Positions 9,647 to 21,100 of a stretch of 64,000 nt of DNA are shown one piece after another. The stretch's first letter is position 1; every line of letters begins with the position of its first letter. Origin of the DNA: Procambarus clarkii (Eukaryota; Arthropoda; Malacostraca; Decapoda; Cambaridae); assembly GCF_040958095.1 (NCBI RefSeq), contig NC_091188.1:38022289-38086288 (forward strand). Direction: 5' to 3'. The translations under genes were made by a program, and so were the position numbers. The notes under the pieces were generated by a model, which had not been told where the DNA came from, did no database searches, and worked only from the letters and a program-made list of their open reading frames with translations.

Positions 9647-11388
9647 AAGAACATAAGAACATAAGAACAAAGGTAACTGCAGAAGGCCTATTGGCCCATA
9701 CGAGGCAGCTCCTATTCTATAACCACCCAATCCCACTCATATACTTGTCCAACCCGTGCTTGAAACAATCGAGGGACCCCACCTCCACAATGTTACGCGG
9801 CAATTGGTTCCACAAATCAACAACCCTGTTACTGAACCAGTATTTACCCAAGTCTTTCCTAAATCTAAACTTATCCAATTTATACCCATTGTTTCGTGTT
9901 CTGTCCTGTGTTGATACTTTTAATACCCTACCAATATCCCCCCGGTTATGTCCATTCATCCACTTGTAAACCTCTACCATGTCACCCCTAACTCTTCGCC
10001 TTTCCAGTGAATGCAACTTAAGCTTTGTTAATCTTTCTTCATATGAAAGATTTCTAATTTGGGGAATTAACTTAGTCATCCTACGCTGGACACGTTCAAG
10101 TGAATTTATATCCATTCTATAATATGGCGACCAAAACTGAACTGCATAATCTAAATGGGGCCTAACTAGAGCAAGATATAGCTTGAGAACCACAACAGGT
10201 GTCTTGTTACTAACGCTGCGATTAATAAATCCAAGTGTCCGATTTGCCTTATTACGAACATTTATGCATTGATCCTTTTGTTTTAAATTCTTACTAATCA
10301 TAACTCCCAGATCCCTTTCGCAATCCGACTTCGCAATCACAACACCATCTAGCTCGTATCTTGTAACTCTATCATCATTACCTAACCTCAGAACTTAACA
10401 TTTATCAGCATTAAACTGCATCTGCCAATCCTTTGACCATTTCAAAACCCTATCTAGATCAACTTGAAGTGATAGTGAGTCCTCCTCCGAATTAATTTCC
10501 CTACCGATTTTCGTATCATCGGCAAATTTGCAAATGTTGCTACTCAAACCTGAATCTAAATCATTTATATATATTATAAACAACAGAGGTCCCAGGACAG
10601 AGCCTTGAGGCACTCCACTTACAACATTTTCCCACTCTGACTTGATTCCATTTATACTAACTCTCTGTTTCCTTTGGTATAGCCATGCCCTAATCCAGCT
10701 TAATATAGCACCCCCAATACCATGAGACTCTATCTTTTTAATCAGTCTTTCATGTGGCACTGTATCAAAAGCTTTGCTAAAGTCAAGGTATACAACATCG
10801 CAATCCTTACCACTATCAACTGCCTCAACAATGCTAGAATAAAAAGATAACAAATTTGTTAAACATGAACGGCCATTTATAAAACCATGTTGCGACTCAA
10901 TTATTAATTTATGTTTTTCAAGATGAAGACGAATTTTATTTGCTATTATAGATTCGAGTAACTTTCCCACAATAGACGTTAGGCTAATTGGTCGATAGTT
11001 AGACGCAAGTGATCTATCTCCTTTCTTAAAAACTGGTATCACATTAGCAACTTTCCAAAACTCTGGCACTCTGCCTGACTCTATTGATTTATTAAATATG
11101 GTTGACAGTGGGTCACAAAGCTCCTCTTTGCATTCTTTAAGCACCCTGGCAAACACTTCATCCGGCCCTGGGGATTTGTTTGGTTTGAGTTTTACTATTT
11201 GTTTAAGAACATCCTCCCTGGTAACTGCTAAACTCGTCAACCTGTCCTCGTCCCCACCCACATAGACTTGTTCGGCTGAAGGCATATTGTTAAGTTCCTC
11301 TTTAGTAAATACAGATACAAAATATTTATTAAAAATACTACTCATCTCTTCATCACTATCTGTTATTTGACCTGTCTCAGTTTTTAAT
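9647..11388 (-). pseudogene. LINE-A copy, 3' half (outer element, part 1)
   Basis: Minus-strand LINE-A beginning with the octamer tail at 9647. It is open through the C-terminal domain (9717-10340), with a break near 10394 where the codon after DKC is a stop, and then through RT with motif A YLDFSKAFD, motif B and FADD intact (10395-11388). At 11388 the coding sequence is cut by two further LINE-A insertions and resumes at 12379. It corresponds to 1468-3853 of the other block but lacks that copy's 800-bp deletion. Confidence 0.82.
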
Positions 11389-11923
11389 AAGAACATAAGA
11401 ACATAAGAACAAAGGTAACTGCAGAAGGCCTATTGGCCCATACGAGGCAGCTCCTATTCTATAACCACCCAATCCCACTCATATACTTGTCCAACCCGTG
11501 CTTGAAACAATCGAGGGACCCCACCTCCACAATGTTACGCGGCAATTGGTTCCACAAATCAACAACCCTGTTACTGAACCAGTATTTACCCAAGTCTTTC
11601 CTAAATCTAAACTTATCCAATTTATACCCATTGTTTCGTGTTCTGTCCTGTGTTGATACTTTTAATACCCTATTAATATCCCCCCGGTTATGTCCATTCA
11701 TCCACTTGTAAACCTCTATCATGTCACCCCTAACTCTTCGCCTTTCCAGTGAATGCAACTTAAGCTTTGTTAATCTTTCTTCATATGAAAGATTTCTAAT
11801 TTGGGGAATTAACTTAGTCATCCTACGCTGGACACGTTCAAGTGAATTTATATCCATTCTATAATATGGCGACCAAAACTGAACTGCATAATCTAAATGG
11901 GGCCTAACTAGAGCAAGATATAG
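11389..11923 (-). mobile_element. 5'-truncated LINE-A insertion
   Basis: An octamer tail, 3' UTR and about 150 codons of the ORF2 C-terminus on the minus strand, truncated at the codons for YLALVRPH. It is inserted inside the RT of the outer element and directly abuts a second truncated LINE-A. 5' truncation is the normal outcome of incomplete reverse transcription. Confidence 0.82.
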
Positions 11924-12378
11924 AACATAAGAACATAAGAACAAAGGCAACTGCAGAAGGCCTGTTGGCCCATACGAGGCAGCTCCTATTCTATAACCAC
12001 CCAATCCCACTCATATACTTGTCCAACTCGTTCTTGAAACAATCGAGGGACCCCACCTCCAGCACGTTACGCGGCAATTGGTTCCACAAATCAACAACCC
12101 TGTTACTGAACCAGTATTTACCCAAGTCTTTCCTAAATCTAAACTTATCCAATTTATACCCATTGTTTCGTGTTCTGTCCTGTGTTGATACTTTTAATAC
12201 CCTATTAATATCCCCCCGGTTATGTCCATTCATCCACTTGTAAACCTCTATCATGTCACCCCTAACTCTTCGCCTTTCCAGTGAATGCAACTTAAGCTTT
12301 GTTAATCTTTCTTCATATGAAAGATTTCTAATTTGGGGAATTAACTTAGTCATCCTACGCTGGACACGTTCAAGTGAA
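11924..12378 (-). mobile_element. 5'-truncated LINE-A insertion
   Basis: A second tail-to-C-terminus fragment in the same orientation as its neighbour, truncated near the codons for SLERVQRR. It differs from the neighbour at several bases (VLEVGSLDCFKNELDK in place of IVEVGSLDCFKHGLDK), so the two are separate insertions and not a tandem copy error. Confidence 0.8.
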
Positions 12379-13428
12379 TGGACCTATCCTTTCCCTAGTC
12401 TTAGTACGATATAACTGAAAAAACCCTTTAGGATTTGTCTTTGCTTGCCCTGCTATGCGAACTTCATAGTTTCTTTTGGCTTTCCTTATCTCTTTTTTAA
12501 CATTTCTAACCAGTTGTACGAATTCCTGTTCTAAAGTGACCTCCCCATTTTTAATTCTTTTGTACCAAGCTCTCTTTTTACCTATAAGGTTCTTCAAATT
12601 CTTTGTTATCCACTTTGGGTCATTAGTATTCGATCTATTCAATTTGTATGGTATACTACGTTCCTGTGCTTTGTTTAGAATATTCTTAAATAAGTTATAT
12701 ATTGAATCCACATCGAAATCCCCATTTAAGTCACCTATCGCTGGGTTCATGTCTCGCTCCAAGACCGGCCCACACCCCATACCCAAGACTTTCCAATCAA
12801 TTTGACCCAAAAAATTTCTTAGGCTATTAAAATCAGCTTTTCGAAAATCTGGCACTTTAACAGAATTTTCTCCTACTGGTCTATTCCATTCTATGCTAAA
12901 TCTGATTTCTTTGTGATCACTGCTCCCTAGCTCACTCCCTATTTCGATGTCATTAATTTGCGTTTCCCTGTTAGTTAACACTAAATCTAAAATATTATTT
13001 TCCCGTGTTGGTTCCTTAATGTGTTGCGTAAGAAAGCAATCGTCAATTAATTCTAGAAAATCTTCTGCTTCACTATTCCCTGTTTTGTTCAACCAGTTTA
13101 TTCCGCTAAAATTAAAGTCACCCATTACATAAATACTGTTAGATCTAGATGCTCTAGATATTTCATCCCATAGATGCTTTGCTTCCATTCTGTCTAAATT
13201 TGGTGGCCTATATATTACTCCTATTATAATATTATTAGCATTTTCGTTTAATTCAATCCAAATAGTTTCTGTGTGTGGCTCTGTTTTGATTCCCTCTTTG
13301 AGACTACATTTCAAATTGTCCCTAACATATATGGCTACTCCACCTCCTCGTCTAATATATCTATCTGTGTGAAATAGTTTAAATCCATATATTTGATATT
13401 CAGCTAATAGTTCTCTATTTTCTACATT
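12379..13428 (-). pseudogene. LINE-A copy, endonuclease half (outer element, part 2)
   Basis: Continuation of 9647-11388 across the double insertion: an open minus-strand frame from the RT linker back through the endonuclease, with GDFNFSG, SDH and YIRRGGG blocks. It is truncated at 13428 within the codons just after TETW, where plus-strand LINE-A begins. Confidence 0.82.
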
Positions 13429-14308
13429 CAATACGATGATACGAAAATCGGTAGGGAAATTAATTTGGAGGAGGACTCACTATCACTTCAAGTTGATCTA
13501 GATAGGGTTTTGAAATGGTCGAAGGATTGGCAGATACAGTTTAATGCTGATAAATGTAAAGTTCTGAGGTTAGGTAATGACGATAGGGTTACAAGATACG
13601 AGCTAGATGGTGTTGAGATTACGAAGTCGAATTGCGAAAGGGATCTGGGAGTTATGATTAGCAAGAATTTAAAACAAAAGGATCAATGCATAAATGTTCG
13701 TAATAAGGCAAATCGGACACTTGGATTTATTAATCGCAGCGTTAGTAACAAGACACCTGGTGTGGTTCTCAAGCTATATCTTGCTCTAGTTAGGCCCCAT
13801 GTAGATTATGCAGTTCAGTTTTGGTCGCCATATTATAGAATGGATATAAATTCACTTGAACGTGTCCAGCGTAGGATGACTAACTTAATTCCCCAAATTA
13901 GAAATCTTTCATATGAAGAAAGATTAACAAAGCTTAAGTTGCATTCACTGGAAAGGCGAAGAGTTAGGGGTGACATGATAGAGGTTTACAAGTGGGTGAA
14001 TGGACATAACAAAGGGGATATTAATATGGTATTAAAAGTATCAACACAAGACAGAACACGAAACAATGGGTATAAATTAGATAAGTTTAGATTTAGGAAA
14101 GACTTGGGTAAATACTGGTTCAGTAACAGGGTTGTTGATTTGTGGAACCAATTGCCGCGTAACATTGTGGAGGTGGGGTCCCTCGATTGTTTCAAGCACG
14201 GGTTGGACAAGTATATGAGTGGGATTGGGTGGTTATAGAATAGGAGCTGCCTCGTATGGGCCAACAGGCCTTCTACAGTTGCCTTTGTTCTTATGTTCTT
14301 ATGTTCTT
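13429..14308 (+). pseudogene. LINE-A ORF2 C-terminal fragment (mosaic)
   Basis: Starts at the same palindrome-derived junction as 3874 and is open to a stop at 14238. Up to about 14030 it matches 3898-4470 including private substitutions; from KVSTQDR onward it matches the intact LINE-A instead (NIVEVGSLDCFKHGLDK). It ends with the octamer tail at 14285-14308. Confidence 0.82.
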
Positions 14309-14776
14309 AATTTAAAACAAAAGGATCAATGCCTGAATGTTCATAATAATGTCAATAGGACACTGGGATTTATTAATCGAAGCATTAGTAACAAGACACC
14401 TGGTGTTGTTCTTCAGCTATATCTTGCTCTGGATAGGCCCCATTTAGATTATGCAGTTCAGTTTTGGTCGCCATATTATAGAATGGATATAAATTCACTT
14501 GAACGTGTCCAGCGTAGGATGACTAACTTAATTCCCCAAATTAGAAATCTTTCATATGAAGAAAGATTAACAAAGCTTAACTTGCATTCACTGGAAAGGC
14601 AAAGAGTTGAAAGTGACATGATAGAGGTTTACAAGTGGATGAATGGACATAACAAAGGGGGATATTAATAGGGTATTAAAAGTATCAACACAAGACAGAA
14701 CAGAAACAATGGGTATAAATTGGATAAGTTTAGATTTAGGAAAGACTTGGGTAAATACTGGTTCGGTAACAGGGTT
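14309..14776 (+). pseudogene. Older LINE-A fragment, left part
   Basis: A diverged LINE-A C-terminal fragment (NLKQKDQCLNVHNNVNRTLG onward), with a one-base insertion near 14655 (GGGGGATATT) that breaks the frame. A SINE at 14777 splits it, and it resumes at 15017. Confidence 0.75.
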
Positions 14777-15016
14777 ATCTTGAGATGATTTCGGGGCTTT
14801 TTAGTGTCCCCGCGGCCCGGTCCTCGACCAGGCCTGCACCCCCAGGAAGCAGCCCGTGACAGCTGACTAACACTCAGGTACCTATTTTACTGCTAGGTAA
14901 CAGGGGCATAGGGTGAAAGAAACTCTGCCCATTGTTTCTCGCCGGTGCCTGGGATCGAACCCAGGATCACAAGCCCAGTGTGCTGTCCGCTCGGCCGACC
15001 TCCCCTCCCTCCTCGA
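14777..15016 (-). mobile_element. tRNA-derived SINE (SINE-1), antisense
   Basis: Read on the minus strand, the head at 15000-14941 is tRNA-like, with A box GGCCGAGCGG and B box GGTTCGATCCC. The body follows, and then a tail (GGCCTGG..CGAGGACCGGGCC, GGGGACACTAAAAAGCCCC, CATCTCAAGAT) that matches the 3' end of LINE-D at 60225-60290. The host LINE-A reads CAGGGTT before and CCGGGTT after, a probable short target duplication. It is transcribed by RNA polymerase III by family analogy and is non-coding. Confidence 0.85.
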
Positions 15017-15205
15017 CCGGGTTGTTGATTTGTGGAACCAATTGTCGGGTAACTTGGTGGAGGTGGGGTCTCTTGATTGTTTTAAACGTGGATTTGACAT
15101 GTATATGAGTGGGATTGGATGGTTATAAATAGGAGCTGCCTCGTTTGGGCCAATAGGCCTTCTGCAGTTAGCTTGGTTCTTGGGTTCTTACGTTCGTATG
15201 TTCTT
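15017..15205 (+). pseudogene. Older LINE-A fragment, right part and tail
   Basis: Resumes with the VVDLWNQLSGNLVEVGSLDCFKRGFDMYMSG codons, a stop at 15126, the hairpin module, and a degenerate octamer tail (TTCTTGGGTTCTTACGTTCGTATGTTCTT). Confidence 0.78.
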
Positions 15206-15400
15206 TCAAAGAAGAAACGAATCTAAATGAATAATTTCACCTCACCTCCTTCCATGAATACCATATAATGCCCTGAAGTTAGATTCTCTCATCCCATCAC
15301 ATCATCATTACAGATTCTCCCCTCATTGCTATCTTAATAGCTTGTCTTGTTTGACTCATTCGCGACGCTGATTCCTCTTGGGAGCATCTATTAATCCAGA
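15206..15400. other. Upstream region of the UBE4-like gene
   Basis: No open frame and no recognisable repeat. It is AT-rich with no clear TATA box or initiator that I would call. An in-frame TAA at 15392-15394 lies three codons before the ATG at 15401. Confidence 0.4.
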
Positions 15401-16885
15401 ATGGACATTTTCGAAGATTTCAGTTCTAGACGTCATGCATTTCTCATTGCCGCATCGCAGATCAACCCCACCAAAATCTCTCCTGAATATATATTTAAAA
15501 CTATGAAAGAGGCTGAGCAAGTGCTTGACGATGATGCAGATTTTATAAAGGATTTATACGTTAAGAAGGCGCGTCTTGGAATGTTTTGGGCACAAACAAT
15601 AGCCTCATGTATGGGTACGAGCTTGATGAAGATGACAGGTCGTTGGGAGGACGTTCTCTGGACCATGATAAAGCTTGTCAGACACTGGCAGCCAGAGAAC
15701 TACAGGGATTCAGTCCTATTATATTCTGATTTCTTGAAATCGTGGATTCTGAAGATGTATTCTGATCAGAAATTGTGTCCCAACCCGTATCTGCGACTGG
15801 AAATGATTCGCTTTATTGCCATGTGTCCAGAGAAGTACTTGCAAGAGGCCAACTGCGGCATGCAAGTTGTTGAAGGATTTGTAGCCACGAGTCTATACAT
15901 GGAGGTGAGTCACCTCAATAACGAATCACCCACGAGCATTGAATATTGTTTCTTCAAGGTATTTGAAGACCTTAACACACATGGTTACTTACATGCTGTT
16001 GCAGCTGCAGCCGTGCAACAGGTGAGGCATCTGAAGATTGGACCAGAATCCTCCTTCTTCAACCACATTGTGCAGTTGTTGGGGCGAATGTCCGAAGCAT
16101 TACGATCGAGACGTCTTTCAAGTTCCTCGGATACTCTTCGCACAGTGTCGTCGTTCGATAGCATTTGTTATTTATATGAGATGATGGTTACTACACCATC
16201 CACAATGGTGGCTTTTGTGGTTCCTGGCCTGGCTGAGGCCGCTGCAGCTTCCATTGTATGTATAACCTCTTCTCTGGTTACTGTGAGCTCGACATTACAA
16301 AATGAGAATGCCAGCTACTTATGGCCATCAACCGTTTTGGACAGAGTTTACAAGGCATTACCAACTCCTGTTTCTCGAGTCCTGAGCCTGAATCACTCTC
16401 AACTTTTGTTTTCATTCAACGAAAAGGTAGCAGAGACTGGATTCTGTTTTAGTTACTTTCCCACTCCCATTGAGGAGTCGACGGAGGAGTGCCCGGAGAG
16501 GTTCCTAGACAGCGTGACGCATGCAGTGATGGAGGCGCCGGTGCTGTTACACTCGTCCAAGATGGTGGTGGACGAGTCGACGCTGGTCACCCTGCTGCTG
16601 ACGTCCCACCCGTCCGACCCCTTCACGCGAAGCCCTCTGGACCACGGCTCCTACAGTCGCCTGCCAGACCTCCAGGCCGACATTATTGCTTGGAAGAAAT
16701 CTACCATTGGAGTTAGCTGTAGCGAGAGTGATGTCAATAGCGACAGTATTAACGACTATGGGATCACGAGAGAGAACGACAGCACCGCCAGGAACATTGA
16801 CATAGACTATATCGACAGCACTGATGTAGACATTGACAGTTGTGAACTACGGAAATTGCTTTTGCAGTTTTCAAATTATATGTGA
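15401..16885 (+). CDS. Intronless UFD2/UBE4-like U-box ubiquitin ligase
   Basis: A 494-residue protein from an ATG with A at -3 and G at +4, preceded by an in-frame stop. Residues about 40-330 resemble the helical UFD2 core: LCPNPYLRLEMIRF, VVEGFVATSLYMEVSH and SSFFNHIVQLLGRMSEALR line up with NPYL, LVPSLMKFYTDVE and FVRYINMLINDTTFLLDE in animal UBE4. Residues 365-434 are a U-box closest in my memory to UBE4A (VLLHSSKMVVDESTL, then SDPFTRSPL, then IIAWKK). The family transfers or extends ubiquitin chains through E2 binding. Odd points: it is half the usual UBE4 length, the usual DPV is APV (380-381 is PV), DRS is DES (391-393), it has an acidic 60-residue tail, and its U-box codons are more GC-rich than the rest. 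A retrocopy, a fast-evolving paralogue or an acquired gene are all possible. The function is inferred. Confidence 0.75.
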   Translation: MDIFEDFSSRRHAFLIAASQINPTKISPEYIFKTMKEAEQVLDDDADFIKDLYVKKARLGMFWAQTIASCMGTSLMKMTGRWEDVLWTMIKLVRHWQPENYRDSVLLYSDFLKSWILKMYSDQKLCPNPYLRLEMIRFIAMCPEKYLQEANCGMQVVEGFVATSLYMEVSHLNNESPTSIEYCFFKVFEDLNTHGYLHAVAAAAVQQVRHLKIGPESSFFNHIVQLLGRMSEALRSRRLSSSSDTLRTVSSFDSICYLYEMMVTTPSTMVAFVVPGLAEAAAASIVCITSSLVTVSSTLQNENASYLWPSTVLDRVYKALPTPVSRVLSLNHSQLLFSFNEKVAETGFCFSYFPTPIEESTEECPERFLDSVTHAVMEAPVLLHSSKMVVDESTLVTLLLTSHPSDPFTRSPLDHGSYSRLPDLQADIIAWKKSTIGVSCSESDVNSDSINDYGITRENDSTARNIDIDYIDSTDVDIDSCELRKLLLQFSNYM

Positions 16886-17640
16886 TTATTATTGCTTCAT
16901 ACGTGGTACTGTAGTTTTCTCTATATGATTACTTAGTTAAAATGTCTTTTTATGTATTGTATTTATGCACAAGTATTTTAGTAAATAAGTTTTTATACCA
17001 AAACATATAACCAGTTTTATTTCATTAAACCTGGGCAGAACAGACATGCCAGCATGGACATGGTACATTTCCTTTAACCGAATGCGCCTATTCACCTATC
17101 AGTAAGTAAGTACTCAGGAGTTAGTCAGCTTCTTGTGGGGACGCATTCACTCCAAACATCCGTTTTTGCTTCCAAGATGGACAACAGGACCCAAGCTCGT
17201 GTGGTCCAGGACCCACCTGCACCATAGGAGCAAGGTTCGCCACGTTGACGGAGATTTTAGCACACATCTCAGCTAACGTCTCACCGACATCCTGGAGACA
17301 AGAGAGTAGGGACTCGTACCACGAGAAGGTATTCACTGCCACGGTCACGGTTTAAAATATTGCTTCTCCCGATAGCATGACCGTCAAGTAGAGTAGCTCT
17401 GGCCTTAAGACGTTTGGGACGCATTGTGACTACACTGCTCCTTGTGGTGAGTGGTGTCAGACTGGACCACTGTGGTATGTGCTCAAAAACCTTATTCCAA
17501 AATGTTAATCTTAAACCAAAACTTCATAGGTGTAATAACCCCATGAGCACCACACCAGAAATAAATATCTCTTTGATATCCCCAGAGTCAGACTAAAGCT
17601 GTGCAAACACTCCATGCTCTCTGATGAATTAAACTATTGT
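16886..17640. other. Downstream region, no gene recognised
   Basis: An AT-rich stretch after the UBE4-like stop, with no canonical AATAAA (nearest is AAATAAG near 16982) and no poly(A) tract that would prove retroposition. 17100-17560 has a more balanced composition and may be an old repeat, but I do not recognise it. Confidence 0.4.
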
Positions 17641-17804
17641 CCAAGCCAACCCCCTGTTCAAAAGTAAAACCAAAAAGCACCTAATTTCATCCTCATAGTT
17701 TCCTACCTTGTGCTTCAAACTCGCACTGTATCTTGTACTACCAACTTCCCCCATATTTATTTATTTATTTATTTATTTATTTAGTTATTTATTTATTTAT
17801 GTAG
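17640..17804 (+). mobile_element. LINE-B-like 3' end with ATTT-repeat tail
   Basis: Contains the degraded C-terminal codons and 3' UTR seen more clearly at 21105-21330 (CACCTAATTTCATCCTCATAGTTTCCTACC), followed by a TTTA-repeat tract at 17757-17802. Confidence 0.6.
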
Positions 17805-17837
17805 GAGTAAATAGAGTAAGAGAGGTACCCTCAGAGA

Positions 17838-18318
17838 TTAAAGGAATTACCTAAGCGAATTTTAGTTGTGGGAGATTCCCAGGTAAGGTATTTGGATAGA
17901 ACGTTTTGTGATAGGGGGAACAGGTTAATGGTTTGCTATCCGGGAGCTGGTATTGGTGATATAAACAACATGAATGATATTATGACTGAAATGGGAACAA
18001 TCCCATTATTTGCATTAGCGCGGGAGGAAATGATCGAGTTAGGAGTGAGGAACTGATTCAGAAGTATAAAACAGCCATAGAATTAGTTAGAAGCAAGGGA
18101 GGAATCTCGATCATATGTGGCATTCTTCCAAGAAAGAGCGATGGGAATGTCGAGGCACTTGGAGTCAGTTGTCGGGTTGAAAGATATTGCAAATCAAATG
18201 CAATATCTTTCAAAGACAACTGGGAATACTTCTATGGAAGTGAAATGTATGCTCATGATGGGGTGCATCTATCGAGGGCTGGGGTTGATGCTGTTGCGAA
18301 CTCGTTGGAACCAGTACT
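17838..18318 (+). pseudogene. Degenerate LINE-A ORF1 (SGNH) fragment
   Basis: Encodes VVGDSQVRYLDR, PGAGIGD and, after frameshifts, DGVHLSRAG, matching residues 113-270 of the intact ORF1. Small deletions (for example in the GGND block) destroy the frame, so it is an old copy. It abuts LINE-E at 18318. Confidence 0.8.
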
Positions 18319-18868
18319 CACCTAATTGTGCTTGCGGGGGTTGAGCTTTGGCTCTTTGGTCCCGCCTCTCAACCGTCAATCAACAGGTGTACAGATTCCT
18401 GAGCCTACTGGGCTCTATCATATCTACATTTGAAACTGTGTATGGAGTCAGCCTCCACCACATCACTTCCTAGTGCATTCCATTTACTAACTACTCTGAC
18501 ACTGAAAAAGTTCTTTCTAATGTCTCTATGGCTCATTTGGGTACTCAGTTTCCACCTGTGTCCCCTTGTTCGCGTCCCTCCAGTGTTGAATAGTTCATCC
18601 TTGTTTATCCGGTCGATTCCCCTGAGGATTTTGTAGGTTGTGATCATGTCCCCCCTTACTCTTCTGTCTTCCAGTGTCGTAAGGTGCAGTTCCCGCAGCC
18701 TTTCCTCATAACTCATGCCTCTTAGTTCTGGGACTAGTCTAGTAGCATACCTCTGGACTTTTTCCAGCTTCGTCTTGTGCTTGACAAGGTACGGGCTCCA
18801 TGCTGGGGCCGCATACTCCACACCCCATACAGTGCTCGTTGTCTCCTGTTGCTTAGGTACTCCTCTAT
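18318..18868 (-). pseudogene. LINE-E (CR1-like) C-terminal fragment
   Basis: The minus strand encodes VEYAAPAWSPYLVKHKTKLE, RLVPELRGMSYEERLRELHL, RRVRGDMITTYKILRG and VVSKWNALGSDVVEADSIHS, then a stop and a short 3' UTR ending near 18318. This has the same architecture as the LINE-A C-terminus but is clearly a different family. It is fused in frame to LINE-B coding sequence at about 18868, producing a 240-codon chimera with no likely function. Confidence 0.75.
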
Positions 18869-20915
18869 CCACCGTACAGGAGGTACAGTCTTTAACATGG
18901 TTGGGAAGGTCATTCCACAATCTGGGTCCCTTGATTTGTAGAGCATTTCTAGTTTGATTAAGTCGTACTCTAGGAATATCAAAACTGTATTTATTTCTGG
19001 TGTGGTGCTCGTGGGTTCTGTTACAACCTTCTATGAAGCTTTTGAGGTCAGGATTCGCATTACAGTTTAGCGTTTTATATATGTATAATACACATGAGAG
19101 AATGTGCAGTGACTTAATGTCTAACATATTCAGAGATTTGAGTAGGGGTTCCGAGTGATGTCTGGGGCCAGAGTTGGATATCGTCCTAATAGCAGCTTTG
19201 TGTTGAGTAATTAGAGGACGTAAATGATTTTAGGTAGTAGAACCCCAAGCACAAATACCATAGTTGAGATATGGATAGATGAGGGAGTAATAGAGAGTCA
19301 CCAGGGCAGGGCGGGGTACATAATATCTGATCTTAGAAAGAATGCCAACAGTTTTTGAAACTTTTTTTGATATATTTAGAATGTGTCCCTGGAAATTCAG
19401 CTTGTGGTCAATGAGAATGCCAAGGAATTTGCCATCTAATTTGTTACAAATTTGGGTATTGTTTATTTTGAGATTTATTTGATTAGAGGATTTATTGCCA
19501 AACAGAATATAGGAAGTTTTGTCAGTGTTAAGGGTGAGTTTGTTGGCAGTTAGCCAAAGATAGACTTTATTTAGCTCAGTGTTTACTGTGGCATTTAGAG
19601 CAAGAGGGTCAGGACTGGAGTAAATGAAGGTTGTGTCGTCAGCAAATAGAATTGCTTTGAGGTGTTGGGAGGCATTTGGAAGGTCATTAATGTAGATGAG
19701 AAAGAGGAGAGGGCCAAGTATGCTGCCCTGAGGAACACCAATGTTGATGGGTAGGGTGGGAGAAATTGAATTATTCACAGAAACATACTGGAGCCTGTTA
19801 GTAAGGTAGGATTTGAGGTATTGCAGGGAGTGTCCTCTGACTCCATAATGATGTAATTTAAGAAGAAGGTTTTGGTGGTTGACAGTGTCAAAAGCCTTAC
19901 GCAGGTCCACAAATAACCCAACAGGGAACTCATTTTTATCAAGAGCTGTATGAATCGAGTTAAGCATACTAATAAGTGCATCGTTAGTGCTTTTTTTGGG
20001 TCTGAAGCCATATTGGCAAGGGCTAAGTATATTGTGTTTGGCTAGGTAAGAGTAAAGCTGCTTGTAGATTAGTTTTTCAAAAAATTTTGACAAGTTTGGC
20101 AGGATTGATATAGGTCTGTAGTTGTTAACATCTGTAAGATCACCACATTTGTGGACAGGCGTTACTCTCGTTTTTTTTTAGAATATCTGGAAAGGTTTGG
20201 AGTTCAAGTGACTTGTTGAAGAGCAATGCAATAGCAGGGGCTAAAGATCTGAAGGTTTTTTTGTAAATTAAAGTTGGAATCTCCTCAAGGGCACTAGACT
20301 TGGTTTTAAGGGAAAGGATTATCTCATTGACGTCAGTGGAATTAATAGGCTTTAGGTACAGAGACTGTGGATAGTTACCTGTAAGATAGTCCTTAACGTC
20401 AGTACTGGAAGATGGAATATCATTTGCAAGGGATGACCCAATGGAAGAGAAGAACCTATTGAACTCAATAGCAGAATCTGAGGCTGAAAGCTGACCATCG
20501 TTATTGGACAGGAGTGTTGGTTTGTTATTTAAAGTTTTCTTTGATCCCAATATTTGTGAAATTGTGCTTCAAGTTTTTTTAATGTTGCTCTTTATTTGGG
20601 TAAATTTATCTTCGTAGTATTTAGTTTTGGCTCGTCTAATTATCTTAGATAGCAATAACGAGTAATTCTTTGAGAATTCTTTGGAGACAATTCCTAACCT
20701 ATACTTCTTCTCAAGGTCATGTTTTTTATTAATGGATTTAAGTATTCCCTTTGTAAGCCAGGGATTGTTAAGCCTTTTTGTTGTGACTTGTTTTGTAAGC
20801 ATAGGAAGCTGTCAATGTAATCAATCAGAGCTTTAATATAACAATGTGCTTTAATATACTTACTAAGCTCTCTCATCTCATTTTTCTCTTGCAATGTATT
20901 TGTTTTCATTTATCA
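18869..20915 (-). pseudogene. LINE-B non-LTR reverse transcriptase, 5' truncated
   Basis: Minus-strand order from the truncated 5' side: linker helix (20569-20802), fingers (20140-20550), then a frameshift at a poly-T run near 20170. RT palm follows at 19230-20093 with NILSPCQYGFRPKKSTNDAL, motif A GLFVDLRKAFDTVNH, motif B GVPQGSILGPLLFLIYINDL and motif C LFADDTTF. A stop near 19232 precedes the C-terminal part to 18869 (KGPRLWNDLPNHVK). The endonuclease and ORF1 are absent. The block set resembles Jockey-superfamily LINEs of the Rex1/L2 sort; the clade is uncertain. Confidence 0.82.
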
Positions 20916-20944
20916 ATTCTGATAGAAATTACCTACTTAAAATT

Positions 20945-21061
20945 ATCTGTTAGATTAAGGACCTGCCCGAAACGCTGCGCGTACTAGTGGCTTTACAAGA
21001 TTGTAAATACTGTACTATTCAATGTATTTTCACAAACCCAATGTACCTTCTTGTATATATA

Positions 21062-21100
<39 letters not shown>

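Noticed and set aside
17121..17348. 75-codon minus frame with Cys residues
   Set aside because: Non-ATG start and no recognisable domain; likely part of an old repeat.
18405..19127. 240-codon novel gene
   Set aside because: A chimera of LINE-B and LINE-E C-terminal pieces joined at about 18868; each half matches a retroelement end.
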